From: Shewanella sp. UCD-KL21
GTDB lineage: Bacteria > Pseudomonadota > Gammaproteobacteria > Enterobacterales > Shewanellaceae
Length of the DNA stretch: 64,000 bases
Reading direction: 5' to 3'
Assembly: GCF_001957135.1 (NCBI RefSeq)
Contig: NZ_MPHK01000005.1
Span: 62,383 to 126,382, forward strand
Positions 38,909 to 48,040 of the stretch are shown here, piece after piece; within the stretch, counting starts at the first letter, position 1, and every line of letters begins with the position of its first letter. Below the pieces are notes generated by a model. That model was given only the letters and a program-made list of their open reading frames with translations, searched no databases and was not told the DNA's origin. Position numbers and translations under genes: made by a program.

Positions 38909-41812
38909 CTATTTGGCGTTAGTGGCCTTCTTTGGTGGACTTTTCTTCACGCCACTTTTATTAGCGAGCTCTTTTTTAGCAACAGCCTTCTTGGTCAATA
39001 GCGGCTTTAAAAAGCTCGCCGTATGGGAGGTTTTATGTTTTGCCACCTCTTCAGGGGTTCCGCTTGCCAAAATAGTGCCGCCACCTGAGCCGCCTTCAGG
39101 GCCTAAATCCACCAGCCAATCTGCCGTTTTAATCACATCAAGATTATGCTCAATGACCACTATGGTGTTGCCTTTGGCTTTTAAGCGATGCAGCACATCG
39201 AGTAGCAGTTGAATATCAGCAAAGTGCAAACCAGTAGTGGGCTCATCAAGAATGTAGAGGGTTTTACCTGTGTCACGCTTTGATAGCTCTTTTGCCAGTT
39301 TCACCCGCTGGGCCTCACCGCCGGACAGTGTTGTTGCACTTTGGCCTAAACAAATATATGCCAAGCCCACATCCACTAAGGTTTGCAGTTTTCTGGCGAT
39401 AGCAGGGATCGGATCAAAGAACACCCTTGCTTCTTCAATGGTCATTTGCAGCACTTCGTGAATATTTTTGCCCTTGTATTTCACATCCAAGGTCTCGCGG
39501 TTATAACGCTTACCTTTACAGGAGTCACAAGGCACATACACATCAGGTAAAAAGTGCATCTCAACCTTAATTAAGCCATCACCCTGACAGGCTTCACAGC
39601 GACCGCCTTTAACGTTAAACGAGAAACGACCCGGTAAGTAACCGCGGCTACGAGACTCTTGCGTTGCAGCAAATAACTCACGAATAGGAGTAAAGATGCC
39701 GGTGTAAGTGGCAGGGTTTGAACGCGGCGTTCGCCCGATCGGGCTTTGATCAATATCAACCACCTTATCGCATTGCTCCATGCCGGTAATGCTTTTATGG
39801 GCTGCGGGTTCATCAATGGTGGCGCCGTTTAGCATTCTGTGGGCAATTTTATAAAAGGTGTCGTTAATTAAGGTTGATTTACCCGAACCAGACACCCCAG
39901 TAACACAGGTAAATAAACCAATAGGAATGGTTAAGTCGACATTTTTGAGGTTATTACCCGTGGCGCCGCACAGCTCAATGACTTTTTTGGGATCCATTGG
40001 GGTGCGTTTATCACTGATATGAATTTGTTTTTTACCGGAAATGTATTGTCCGGTGATGGATTCTTCACAATCTAAAATCGATTGCAGATCGCCGGAACAA
40101 ATGATTTCGCCGCCGTGAACGCCTGCGCCGGGGCCAATATCAATCACATGATCAGCCATGCGAATGGCATCTTCATCGTGCTCAACCACAATCACGGTAT
40201 TACCGAGATCACGCAGGTGAATTAGCGTTTGCAATAAACGTTCGTTATCGCGCTGATGCAAGCCAATTGAAGGCTCATCCAGCACGTACATCACGCCCAC
40301 AAGGCCAGCGCCAATTTGGCTGGCTAAGCGAATACGCTGAGCTTCACCACCTGATAAGGTATCGGCTGAGCGATCTAAGCTTAGGTAGTTAAGGCCGACA
40401 TTGACCAAGAAGCCTAAACGATCGCCAACTTCTTTAAGAATTTTTTCAGCGATCTGGGCTTTTTGCCCTTCGAATTTAATCTCAGTGAAGTAGCTCATGG
40501 CTTCACCGATGGACCACTGAGTCAGCTGCGGTAAGTTTAACTCGCCAATAAATACGTTGCGGGCTTCTTCACGTAAACGCGAGCCGTCACAGCTTTTACA
40601 GGATTGGGTATTAATAAACTTTGATAGCTCTTCACGTACCGAGTTACTTTCTGTTTCGCGGTAGCGGCGATCCATATTATTGAGGATGCCTTCAAAAGGG
40701 TGATTACGAATAACCACATCACCACGATCGTTAATGTACTTAAAGGCAATATTTTGCTTACCTGAGCCAGATAGAATAATTTTTTGTACTTTAGCGCTTA
40801 ACTGTTCAAAGGGGGTTTCGACATCAAATTTATAATGTTCAGCTAAGGAGCTGAGCATTTGGAAGTAATAGAAATTACGTTTATCCCAGCCTCTAATGGC
40901 GCCGCCTGCTAATGACAGCTCGCTATTGGCAATCACTCTTTCTGCATCAAAGTATTGCTGCACACCTAAACCATCGCAGGTTTGACAAGCGCCAGCGGGA
41001 TTATTGAATGAGAAAATACGTGGCTCAAGCTCTGCCATGGAGTAGCCACAATATGGACAGGCAAAGTTCGCCGAGAACATCAGCTCGTCGGCTTCTCCGG
41101 CCATGTCGGCAATAATGGCAATACCGCCTGATAACTCTAAGGTTGTTTCAAAAGATTCTGCTAAGCGCTGTTTTAAATCATCACGCACTTTAAAGCGATC
41201 GACCACCACTTCAATGGTGTGCTTAACATGTAGCTCAAGGGTTGGCGGATCGGATAAATCACAAACCTCACCGTCAATTCTGGCGCGCACATAACCTTGG
41301 GCAGCCAGACTTTCGAGTAATTTTACATGTTCACCTTTACGGGCTTTGACCACGGGTGCCAATAGCATTTGGCGACTGCCTTCAGGCAGTTCCAATACTT
41401 TATCTACCATTTGGCTGACCGTTTGTGCGGTTAACGCCTGACCATGGGTTGGGCAGCGTGGCTCACCAACACGGGCAAATAGCAGCCTAAGATAATCATA
41501 AATCTCAGTGATGGTACCCACGGTTGAACGTGGATTATGGGACGTGGATTTTTGCTCAATTGAAATAGCAGGACTTAAGCCTTCGATATGATCCACATCA
41601 GGCTTTTCCATCAAACTTAAAAACTGGCGCGCATAGGCTGATAATGACTCAACATAACGGCGCTGGCCTTCGGCATATAAGGTATCAAAGGCTAACGAAG
41701 ACTTACCTGAGCCAGATAGACCGGTAATGACAATAAGCTTGTCTCGGGGGATGGTTAAATCAAAGTTTTTAAGATTGTGGGTTCGTGCACCGCGAATTTC
41801 AATGGTATCCAT
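38909..41812 (-). CDS. uvrA: Excinuclease ABC subunit A
   Basis: This 967-residue protein (E. coli 940) is UvrA, the damage-recognition ATPase of nucleotide excision repair; it forms a dimer with UvrB. It has two ABC ATPase halves: Walker [13 protein letters not shown] near residue 33 and [13 protein letters not shown] near 645; signature motifs [12 protein letters not shown] near 490 and [12 protein letters not shown] near 830; and zinc-finger cysteines (CPYCG...CQTC and CEACQGDG...CDSC). The C-terminal ~20 residues are lysine/alanine rich, longer than E. coli. The promoter region has four direct LexA half-site-like repeats but no full palindromic SOS box that I could find. Confidence 0.98.
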   Translation of the reverse strand: MDTIEIRGARTHNLKNFDLTIPRDKLIVITGLSGSGKSSLAFDTLYAEGQRRYVESLSAYARQFLSLMEKPDVDHIEGLSPAISIEQKSTSHNPRSTVGTITEIYDYLRLLFARVGEPRCPTHGQALTAQTVSQMVDKVLELPEGSRQMLLAPVVKARKGEHVKLLESLAAQGYVRARIDGEVCDLSDPPTLELHVKHTIEVVVDRFKVRDDLKQRLAESFETTLELSGGIAIIADMAGEADELMFSANFACPYCGYSMAELEPRIFSFNNPAGACQTCDGLGVQQYFDAERVIANSELSLAGGAIRGWDKRNFYYFQMLSSLAEHYKFDVETPFEQLSAKVQKIILSGSGKQNIAFKYINDRGDVVIRNHPFEGILNNMDRRYRETESNSVREELSKFINTQSCKSCDGSRLREEARNVFIGELNLPQLTQWSIGEAMSYFTEIKFEGQKAQIAEKILKEVGDRLGFLVNVGLNYLSLDRSADTLSGGEAQRIRLASQIGAGLVGVMYVLDEPSIGLHQRDNERLLQTLIHLRDLGNTVIVVEHDEDAIRMADHVIDIGPGAGVHGGEIICSGDLQSILDCEESITGQYISGKKQIHISDKRTPMDPKKVIELCGATGNNLKNVDLTIPIGLFTCVTGVSGSGKSTLINDTFYKIAHRMLNGATIDEPAAHKSITGMEQCDKVVDIDQSPIGRTPRSNPATYTGIFTPIRELFAATQESRSRGYLPGRFSFNVKGGRCEACQGDGLIKVEMHFLPDVYVPCDSCKGKRYNRETLDVKYKGKNIHEVLQMTIEEARVFFDPIPAIARKLQTLVDVGLAYICLGQSATTLSGGEAQRVKLAKELSKRDTGKTLYILDEPTTGLHFADIQLLLDVLHRLKAKGNTIVVIEHNLDVIKTADWLVDLGPEGGSGGGTILASGTPEEVAKHKTSHTASFLKPLLTKKAVAKKELANKSGVKKSPPKKATNAK

Positions 41813-42175
41813 TCATCACTCTACAGGTTGTTTTAGCTACCTTGTCAAAGTAGCAAAATTTGAGTTAGCTTAGTAAATAGCCGTTAGTGTATCGTTAATC
41901 AACTGGCTTATACAGTATTTTATACAGTGTTTTATACAGTGTTTTATACAGTGTTAATGGTACTGAATGTACGCAGGACGCCAGATTATTAGCAGCTGAA
42001 ACCACATAAAACGACTGGGATATAAAACACATTATAACCTGTTTGTTTAACCTTATTAACAAATACGACAAACAGTTGCATCTTGGTTCATTATTCCTTT
42101 TGAGCTAAATTAGAACGCTGTGATAATATGCGCAACTCGCATTTTTCTATAGATACACAATTTAAGGGCAACTGA
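41813..42175. other. uvrA / MFS divergent intergenic region
   Basis: This 363-base AT-rich region between divergent genes holds the 12-bp tandem repeat array listed next. Scanning for CTG-N10-CAG found no complete LexA operator. An imperfect inverted repeat CTGTTTG ... CAAACAG lies near 42040-42075 with a ~23-base spacer; its meaning is unknown. Confidence 0.5.
41908..41955. repeat. Four 12-bp tandem repeats upstream of uvrA
   Basis: TTATACAGTATT is followed by three identical TTATACAGTGTT units, at 41908, 41920, 41932 and 41944. Each contains TATACAG, the right half of the LexA consensus. All half-sites point the same way, one per 12 bp, so none forms the usual palindrome. The array ends 220 bases before the MFS gene and begins 96 bases before uvrA. 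Confidence 0.9.
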
Positions 42176-43543
42176 ATGGCCAACAATGGATTATCAGGCA
42201 TTGAGAAGAAAGTCGCGTTTTCGTTAGCCAGCGTGTTTGGTTTACGAATGATGGGCTTATTCATGATCATGCCCGTATTCGCGCTTTACGGCCAACATTT
42301 AGAGGGTTTTTCACCTTTATGGGTGGGTATCGCTATCGGTGCTTATGGCTTGACCCAAGCGGTGTTACAAATTCCCATGGGCATGTTGTCAGATAAATAT
42401 GGCCGTAAGCCGATTATTTTGGCTGGGCTGGTGGTGTTTGCTATAGGCAGCGTGGTTGCTGCCATGTCAGATCATATTTATGGCGTTGTGCTTGGCCGAG
42501 CCATTCAAGGGATGGGCGCCATTGCCGCAGCAGTGTTAGCGCTGGCCGCCGACTTAACCCGTGATGAGCAACGCACTAAAGTGATGGCCATTATTGGCAT
42601 GTGTATTGGTTTCTCGTTTGCATTGTCATTGCTTGCTGGGCCGATAGTTGCCCAATATGCAGGCTTAGAAGGGCTATTCTTTTTAACCGCTATCTTAGCG
42701 GTGGTAGGCATGATCATTGTGCAGGTGTTGGTGCCTAACCCAGTATCACAAGCGCCTAAAGGCGATACTGTTGCTACGCCCACTAAATTAAAGCGGATGT
42801 TAATGGACCCGCAACTGTTCAGGCTCGATGCGGGGATTTTTATTCTGCATTTAGTGCTGACTGCGGTGTTTGTGGCCTTGCCACTGGATTTGGTCGACGC
42901 TGGTTTAGTCAAAGAAAAACACTGGATGCTGTATTTCCCTGCCTTTATCGGGGCGTTTTTCTTAATGGTGCCGTTAATTATTATTGGCGTTAAACGTAAC
43001 AACACCAAAACCATGTTCCAAATATCACTAATGATCATGATGCTGGCATTAGCAGCTATGGGATCTTATGCTGATAACCTATGGGTATTAAGCGCCGCTG
43101 TGGTGTTATTTTTTACTGGATTTAATTATCTTGAAGCGTCACTGCCCAGTTTAATTGCTAAATTTTGTCCGGTGGGCGATAAAGGCTCAGCCATGGGCGT
43201 TTATTCCACTAGCCAATTTTTAGGGGCATTTTGTGGCGGTATGCTAGGTGGCGGAGCTTATCAGCTGGTTGGCGCTGCAGGGGTATTTTATGTGGCACTT
43301 GGACTGATGTTTATTTGGTTATTATTAACCATAGGCATGGAAAAACCCGTACTGCTAAAAAGCTATACCCTTGAGGCACAAGTTAAAGATAGAAGTCATG
43401 CCAAAGATATGGCAACCCAGCTATCACAGCTATCTGGGGTAGCAGAAGCCATTGTCGTCATGGAAGAGAAAGCAGCTTATTTGAAAGTTGATGATCAATT
43501 CGATTTGAGTGAAGCGCGAGCTGTGTTAGGCTCTGTCAATTAG
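42176..43543 (+). CDS. YajR-like MFS transporter with C-terminal ferredoxin-like domain
   Basis: This 455-residue protein has twelve predicted helices in residues ~15-385, with the MFS motif A-like GMLSDKYGRKPIILAG near residue 65 and FGLRMMGLFMIMPVFALYG near 22, as in E. coli YajR (454). After the last helix, residues ~390-455 form a soluble alpha/beta domain (LSGVAEAIVVMEEKAAYLKV), matching the C-terminal YAM domain of YajR. The substrate is unknown; YajR is a putative drug or sugar exporter. It precedes ssb on the same strand by 65 bases and is divergent from uvrA. Confidence 0.92.
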   Translation: MANNGLSGIEKKVAFSLASVFGLRMMGLFMIMPVFALYGQHLEGFSPLWVGIAIGAYGLTQAVLQIPMGMLSDKYGRKPIILAGLVVFAIGSVVAAMSDHIYGVVLGRAIQGMGAIAAAVLALAADLTRDEQRTKVMAIIGMCIGFSFALSLLAGPIVAQYAGLEGLFFLTAILAVVGMIIVQVLVPNPVSQAPKGDTVATPTKLKRMLMDPQLFRLDAGIFILHLVLTAVFVALPLDLVDAGLVKEKHWMLYFPAFIGAFFLMVPLIIIGVKRNNTKTMFQISLMIMMLALAAMGSYADNLWVLSAAVVLFFTGFNYLEASLPSLIAKFCPVGDKGSAMGVYSTSQFLGAFCGGMLGGGAYQLVGAAGVFYVALGLMFIWLLLTIGMEKPVLLKSYTLEAQVKDRSHAKDMATQLSQLSGVAEAIVVMEEKAAYLKVDDQFDLSEARAVLGSVN

Positions 43544-43608
43544 ATCGTTTTGATCGCTCAGTTTTGTAATTTAGATTAGATAATAGATAAAATCGCAGGA
43601 GATTTTCG

Positions 43609-44331
43609 ATGGCCAGTCGTGGTGTAAATAAAGTAATTTTGGTTGGTAATTTAGGTAAAGATCCTGAAGTTCGTTACATGCCAAACGGTAATGCCGTAGC
43701 CAACTTTACTGTAGCTACAAGTGAAACTTGGAAAGACCAACAGGGTCAGCAGCAAGAGCGCACCGAGTGGCACAATATCGTCATGTACCGTCGTTTAGCT
43801 GAAGTTGCAGGCGAATACCTAAAGAAAGGTTCTAAAGTTTATTTAGAAGGCAAATTGCAAACCAGTAAATGGCAAGATCAGACTACAGGTCAAGATCGCT
43901 ATAAAACTGAAATCAATGCGATGGAAATGCAAATGCTTGATAGCCGCGGTCAAGGTGGTGGTCAGCAAGGTGGCATGAACCAAGGTTACGGTAACGCGCC
44001 GCAACAAAGTGCTCCTCAGCAAGCACAAGGGGGTTATGGTCAGCAGCAACAAGCTCAAGGTGGTTTCCAACAACCAGCTCAAGCGCAAAAGCCTGCTTAT
44101 ACGCCTAAGCCTCAAGCGCCAGTTCAGCAGCCTGCTCAACAAGCACAAGGTGGCTTCCAACAAGCGCCAGCTCAGCAACCTGCACAGGGTGGATATCAGC
44201 AAGCGGCTCCTGCACCGCAGCAAGGTGGTTTTCAACAACCAGCTCCAGCACAGCGCCCTGCGCCAACGCCACAGCCACAAAATACTACACCTGATTTAGG
44301 CGGCGATTGGGATGATGATATCCCGTTTTAA
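43609..44331 (+). CDS. ssb: Single-stranded DNA-binding protein
   Basis: This 240-residue SSB has an N-terminal OB fold (residues 1-110; [40 protein letters not shown]). A long Q/G/A/P-rich linker follows (about 115-225), then the conserved acidic tip DWDDDIPF that binds RecQ, PriA, RecO and others. The linker is much longer than in E. coli SSB (178 residues), which is common in Shewanella. It coats single-stranded DNA in replication, repair and recombination. AGGAGA precedes the ATG at good spacing. Confidence 0.97.
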   Translation: MASRGVNKVILVGNLGKDPEVRYMPNGNAVANFTVATSETWKDQQGQQQERTEWHNIVMYRRLAEVAGEYLKKGSKVYLEGKLQTSKWQDQTTGQDRYKTEINAMEMQMLDSRGQGGGQQGGMNQGYGNAPQQSAPQQAQGGYGQQQQAQGGFQQPAQAQKPAYTPKPQAPVQQPAQQAQGGFQQAPAQQPAQGGYQQAAPAPQQGGFQQPAPAQRPAPTPQPQNTTPDLGGDWDDDIPF

Positions 44332-44364
44332 TTCACAGTAAATTTTGAATGTAGATTAAACTAT

Positions 44365-44390
44365 AAACCCAGCATATTTGCTGGGTTTTT
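44365..44390 (+). terminator. Terminator after ssb
   Basis: AAACCCAGCA (44365-44374) pairs with TGCTGGGTTT (44379-44388) around TATT, followed by a T-run. Confidence 0.9.
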
Positions 44391-44450
44391 TATTGGTTAT
44401 GGAATCGATTTACGTTAGTGGCAATCATCCGTCGTCATGACAAACTGCGA

Positions 44451-44858
44451 TCAACTGGCATTGTTAACCATGCCTTTTAAGACAATATTGTTATAGGTGA
44501 CAAAGCCAATAATATTGCCTTGTTCAATGACAGGAGCTTTGTTGATCTGGAATTGATCAAATAAGCGGGCGGTATAGCGAATATCCATATCTGGGCATAC
44601 TGACATTACAGGCTTTATCATGATTTCATAAACATTAACCCGCTCTGGTGACTTATCAGTGGCTAATACTTTTCTGGCAATATCACTGAGTAACAATATG
44701 CCGTATTCATCATGCTCATGGCGTTTGTTAATCACTAAAATAGTGACGTTTTTTGCCACTGCAATATTAATGGCTTCACTGACGGTAAGCAGGCCATCAA
44801 TCATGGCGTAATCATTCATCAAAATATCACGGTTTTTTATTGGCGTTGATGGTTTCAT
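44451..44858 (-). CDS. CBS-domain pair protein
   Basis: This 135-residue cytosolic protein consists of two CBS motifs (about residues 8-70 and 75-135), with typical phrases EYGILLLSDIARKVL and NKAPVIEQGNIIGFVTYNNI. CBS pairs usually bind adenosine nucleotides or derivatives and act as energy or ligand sensors. It is the last gene of a four-gene operon and overlaps the PII-like gene by four bases (ATGA), so the two proteins are probably made in proportion. Genomic context suggests a regulatory subunit of the DUF1538 membrane proteins; this is an inference. Confidence 0.9.
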   Translation of the reverse strand: MKPSTPIKNRDILMNDYAMIDGLLTVSEAINIAVAKNVTILVINKRHEHDEYGILLLSDIARKVLATDKSPERVNVYEIMIKPVMSVCPDMDIRYTARLFDQFQINKAPVIEQGNIIGFVTYNNIVLKGMVNNAS

Positions 44859-45205
44859 ATTTGATCCTTTATATCATCAGTGAGTTTTGCAACTTGGTGA
44901 GCAACACCAACGGCATCTTCAACATCAATTTGAATAGCTATTCCTTGACCTGGATGGGTATTAAAGCCGCCCACCTCACAGATCGTTTCTAAAATATGTC
45001 GGCTCATATGCTCTTCAACCAGCCATAAAATGACGTCTCGTTGTACATCTAAGCCCAGCCCCATGAAGGTTTTCTTTTTAGTTAGCCCTTCACCGCGTGC
45101 ATGGTTAATTACAGTGGCACCAGTGGCGCCAGCTTCTCTGGCGGCATCCAGTACCGCTTCGGTACTAATATCATCAACAAAAGCGACAATTAATTTAAAT
45201 CGCAT
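44855..45205 (-). CDS. PII-superfamily signalling protein
   Basis: This 116-residue protein has the ferredoxin-like PII fold pattern: MRFKLIVAFVDDISTEAVLD (first strand and helix), AGATGATVINHARGEG, and VQRDVILWLVEEHMSRHILE followed by GQGIAIQIDVEDAVGV. The region corresponding to the T-loop lacks the tyrosine that GlnB/GlnK use for uridylylation, and the classical PII signature is not present, so it is a divergent PII-like protein. PII proteins bind ATP/ADP and control transporters or enzymes. It begins three bases after the DUF1538 gene and overlaps the CBS gene by four bases; regulation of the adjacent membrane proteins is likely. Confidence 0.88.
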   Translation of the reverse strand: MRFKLIVAFVDDISTEAVLDAAREAGATGATVINHARGEGLTKKKTFMGLGLDVQRDVILWLVEEHMSRHILETICEVGGFNTHPGQGIAIQIDVEDAVGVAHQVAKLTDDIKDQI

Positions 45206-45208
45206 GGG

Positions 45209-45982
45209 TTACTCCTTGGCGGATTTTCGTTGGTCAAGAAAGGCTACAATTTGGGCGTAGCTCATGACGGCAATGATGGGAAACAAGCTGGCAAAGGCAA
45301 TTAAGCCAAAGCCATCAATAAGAGGGTTACGGCCTTCAACATTAGAGGCAAGCCCTAAACCGAGCGCCGCCACAAGCGGCACTGTTACGGTAGAAGTGGT
45401 GACGCCGCCGGAATCATAAGCTAAAGGAATAATCGATTTCGGCGCAAAAAAGGTTTGAATTACCACTATCACATAGCCTGCCATGATGTAGTAATGAATA
45501 GGATCACCAACCACAATACGAAAACAACCTAGCGAGATCCCAAAAGCGACCCCAATGGCCACAGAAATTCTTAAGCCTTGAATACTAATGGTGCCACCAG
45601 AGACTTCATTGGCTTTTATCGCGACTGCAATTAATGACGGCTCTGCAATGGTGGTACTAAAGCCAATGGCTGCTGCAAACACATAAACCCACAGGTAATC
45701 TTGCCAAATAAACGGCCCTGCGGAGCCATCAGGGTGCAAAATACTGGGGGAGGTGAGTTGATCCGCTAAGTTTTCACCAATGGGAAATAGCGCTAACTCT
45801 AAGCCGACAAGGAAAAAGCTTAAGCCTAAGATCACATACACAAAACCTAAGACTACGGTTTTCCAATTAGCGATGGGGCGCTTGAGTACGCCCAGCTGAA
45901 AGCCAAATAAAATTGTCGCAATTGGCACCACATCACGCATGGTAAGCAGTAAGGTTGCCAATAGCTGATTAATCCACTCCAT
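45209..45982 (-). CDS. DUF1538 membrane protein (second paralogue)
   Basis: This 257-residue protein has about six to seven predicted helices. It shares clear motifs with the next gene upstream: FFLVGLELALFPIGENLA near residue 57, the STTIAEPSLIAVA segment near 110 and [20 protein letters not shown] near 200, then [19 protein letters not shown]. These glycine- and serine-rich loops look like transporter substrate or pore elements. DUF1538 proteins are described only as putative transport proteins. The PII-like and CBS genes directly follow with three- and minus-four-base spacing. Function unknown; a nucleotide-regulated channel or transporter is the best guess. Confidence 0.85.
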   Translation of the reverse strand: MEWINQLLATLLLTMRDVVPIATILFGFQLGVLKRPIANWKTVVLGFVYVILGLSFFLVGLELALFPIGENLADQLTSPSILHPDGSAGPFIWQDYLWVYVFAAAIGFSTTIAEPSLIAVAIKANEVSGGTISIQGLRISVAIGVAFGISLGCFRIVVGDPIHYYIMAGYVIVVIQTFFAPKSIIPLAYDSGGVTTSTVTVPLVAALGLGLASNVEGRNPLIDGFGLIAFASLFPIIAVMSYAQIVAFLDQRKSAKE

Positions 45983-46051
45983 AATACTCCTTGTAGGCGC
46001 AGCTTTGATGTATTACAACGTCAGCTAAAACAGGGTTGTAGAGCAATGCCA

Positions 46052-46783
46052 TTACAAGATCATTCCGTAAAGCAGCACAAAAATAACCGGGGTTAAACTG
46101 GCAAAGGCAATCAGCCCAAAGCCATCAAGCATGGGATTACGGCCTTTAATCACTGTGGCTAAGCCAACGCCAAGAGCCGTTACCAGCGGCACAGTAATGG
46201 TTGAGGTGGTTACGCCGCCAGAGTCATAGGCGATACCAATAATATTCTCCGGGGCAAAGCTGGTGAGCACCATCACTATGATGTAGCCGCCAATGATCAA
46301 ATAATGAATTGGCCAGCCTTTTACAATGCGAATAACCCCTAATAAAATCGCTAAACCTACCGACACCGCTACGGTTAACCTCAGTCCCATCGCATAGCTG
46401 TCCATGGCAGCCTCAGTGGCCTTGATAGCGCCACCATCTGCTGCAACTTGGGCTGCTTCAGCGGCGACAGCGGTTAAGGCGGGTTCAGCTAAGGTGGTGC
46501 CGAAACCTAATGAAAAGGAGAAGGTCACCAGCCAGAAGGTACTGCCTTTACGGGCCAGTGCGTGTGCCAATGATTCACCAATGGGAAATAGCCCCATTTC
46601 TAAACCAAAGACAAAAAAGGTTAGCCCAAGAACAATAAATACTAAGCCTACAAGAATGGAAAATAAGTTATCGGGTGCTTGTTGGAGGATAAATATTTCA
46701 AAGAAACTCACCACGACTATGATGGGAATAAGATCTTTAAAACTGCCGAGCATGGATTGTAAAAGCTTAACTAACCCTGTCAT
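46052..46783 (-). CDS. DUF1538 membrane protein (first paralogue)
   Basis: This 243-residue multi-helix membrane protein is paralogous to the following gene. Shared motifs: [18 protein letters not shown] near residue 56, [20 protein letters not shown] near 95 and [20 protein letters not shown] near 188, followed by [20 protein letters not shown] very strong ribosome-binding site (AAGGAGAAGGA) sits immediately before ATG. It is the first gene of the operon, 69 bases before its paralogue. Two copies suggest a heterodimer, matching single-gene DUF1538 proteins that, as I recall, are about twice this length. An FNR-like site with correct promoter geometry lies upstream. Confidence 0.85.
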   Translation of the reverse strand: MTGLVKLLQSMLGSFKDLIPIIVVVSFFEIFILQQAPDNLFSILVGLVFIVLGLTFFVFGLEMGLFPIGESLAHALARKGSTFWLVTFSFSLGFGTTLAEPALTAVAAEAAQVAADGGAIKATEAAMDSYAMGLRLTVAVSVGLAILLGVIRIVKGWPIHYLIIGGYIIVMVLTSFAPENIIGIAYDSGGVTTSTITVPLVTALGVGLATVIKGRNPMLDGFGLIAFASLTPVIFVLLYGMIL

Positions 46784-46902
46784 TCCTTCTCCTTTGATGG
46801 CGAAATGCTAACCGCCAAACGGCGTATTAACTTGCTGGCCTAAACGGTTTCTTTATTGTTTTTAGCTAGTTCCAGTTTGCCTGTTTACAAATGCAAAACA
46901 AC

Positions 46903-46943
46903 ATTAAATTAACATAAGTTACAATATCTTTGAGCTAGATCAA
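46903..46943 (-). promoter_or_regulatory. Candidate FNR/EtrA-type site and class II promoter of the DUF1538 operon
   Basis: On the - strand TTGAT-CTAG-CTCAA (46930-46943) matches the FNR consensus TTGAT-N4-ATCAA at 9 of 10 fixed positions. A -10 like TTTAAT lies at 46903-46908. The implied start near 46896 puts the site centre at about -41, the class II activator position. CRP/Vfr-type binding is the alternative. The rest of the gap to 47037 has no further feature. Confidence 0.5.
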
Positions 46944-47037
46944 TTTGTCTAAAAAAGATCCTAGTAGGAGAGTATTATTGAAGGAATTTTTAAGGGTAAT
47001 AAACTGTTTTTAAGGTTAAAGAGTTTCTTTTTTGCCA

Positions 47038-47064
47038 ATAAAAAAGAGACCATAAAGTCTCTTT
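47038..47064 (-). terminator. Terminator of the 47.1-47.7 kb gene
   Basis: AAAGAGAC (47043-47050) and GTCTCTTT (47057-47064) form an 8-bp stem; on - it runs into TTTTTT. Confidence 0.85.
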
Positions 47065-47118
47065 CATCAGCGATTAATTTGTCAATGTTGAGTGCTGCAT
47101 AAGGCCTAGCAGATTCAC

Positions 47119-47664
47119 TTAGGCGACATCTGTGTCTAATGCTAAGTGTTGCCATTCATCATCGGCGCTAATATGCATGACTTTGACTTGTTTGTTGTGC
47201 TCAACATTAATATTGTTCAATTGGCTGGGACACAATGTTAACTGATTGGCGATTTTTATGTAGAAGCCCACTGACTTGGGGTCGTTGCCGATAACGCTTT
47301 TGGCTAGCGTGGTTTGTTGGTAAAGCCATAGATAGTGGCCTTTTATTTCACAATTCAGGTATTCAAGCGGCAGTAATTGCTGGTTGTTATCTGCAATTTG
47401 AAAATTTGTCTGCACGTAGTCAGCAAACGCTTTTCTGCTTTGTGGATTTTTGACTAAATCGCTATCAACACCAATGATGCGTTTAGCTGTTTGCTGGGCA
47501 TCAGCTAAATAAAAGCAGTGTTGAATAGCGACATTGCCGCTTTTGGCATTAAACAGCACATTGGTATAGCTTTCTTTTTTTCGATTAGCTGACGCTTGAA
47601 AATTGAATAATAACAAGCCGCTAAGGGCGATAAACCATATTAGAGCAATAATTATCCATAACAT
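47119..47664 (-). CDS. Membrane-anchored protein of unknown function
   Basis: This 181-residue protein has one N-terminal helix (about residues 3-22) and a periplasmic domain with three cysteines. The C-terminal half (LPLEYLNCEIKGHYLWLYQQ followed by a strand-rich segment and WQHLALDTD) loosely resembles the DUF6702 arrangement, but I am not confident. It is monocistronic with its own terminator, next to an orphan substrate-binding protein on the same strand. No function can be assigned. Confidence 0.7.
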   Translation of the reverse strand: MLWIIIALIWFIALSGLLLFNFQASANRKKESYTNVLFNAKSGNVAIQHCFYLADAQQTAKRIIGVDSDLVKNPQSRKAFADYVQTNFQIADNNQQLLPLEYLNCEIKGHYLWLYQQTTLAKSVIGNDPKSVGFYIKIANQLTLCPSQLNNINVEHNKQVKVMHISADDEWQHLALDTDVA

Positions 47665-48040
47665 TATTATATACCTTTATTGCTAGCTGTTTTAAATGCA
47701 GGCTTGAGCTGCATGACGCTGAGCAGATACGTGACTTTAGCCTGTTGGTCATTAATAAACATTGATACGCGGAAAATAAGCAGGCATTAACAGCAAATAC
47801 TCATTAAATACCATAGGTCAATATAAAGTATTAGTAAAATCTATTATCAAATTTTTCAATGTTGAATAGGAGGTTGGCCACAGCTTGAGCGCGGTTACCG
47901 CTAATTGATTAGCTGACTATGGTTGAGGCTCATGGCAGGTATTTACTCGGGCTAATATAAGCCAAATGCTTATTGGATAATACCTAAGCGCATGGTTTAT
48001 ATGGTATGTTTTTTAAAGTGGCTTTGATTAAACTTAATCA
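47665..48040. other. Intergenic region, nothing recognised
   Basis: These 376 AT-rich bases lie between two - strand genes. No ORF with a start site, no clear terminator hairpin and no familiar operator was seen; it should contain the promoter of the 47119-47664 gene. Confidence 0.5.

Noticed and set aside
41813..42175. Canonical LexA operator for uvrA
   Set aside because: Checked each CTG for CAG ten bases later; none qualifies.
42505..43038. 177-codon ORF on - within the MFS gene
   Set aside because: Antisense shadow with atypical composition for a real protein.
43843..44280. Leucine/arginine-rich ORF opposite ssb
   Set aside because: Antisense reading of the Q-rich SSB linker.
46961..47155. 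64-codon ORF on - upstream of the DUF1538 operon
   Set aside because: It crosses a terminator and overlaps the end of the 47119 gene; no ribosome-binding site or family resemblance.
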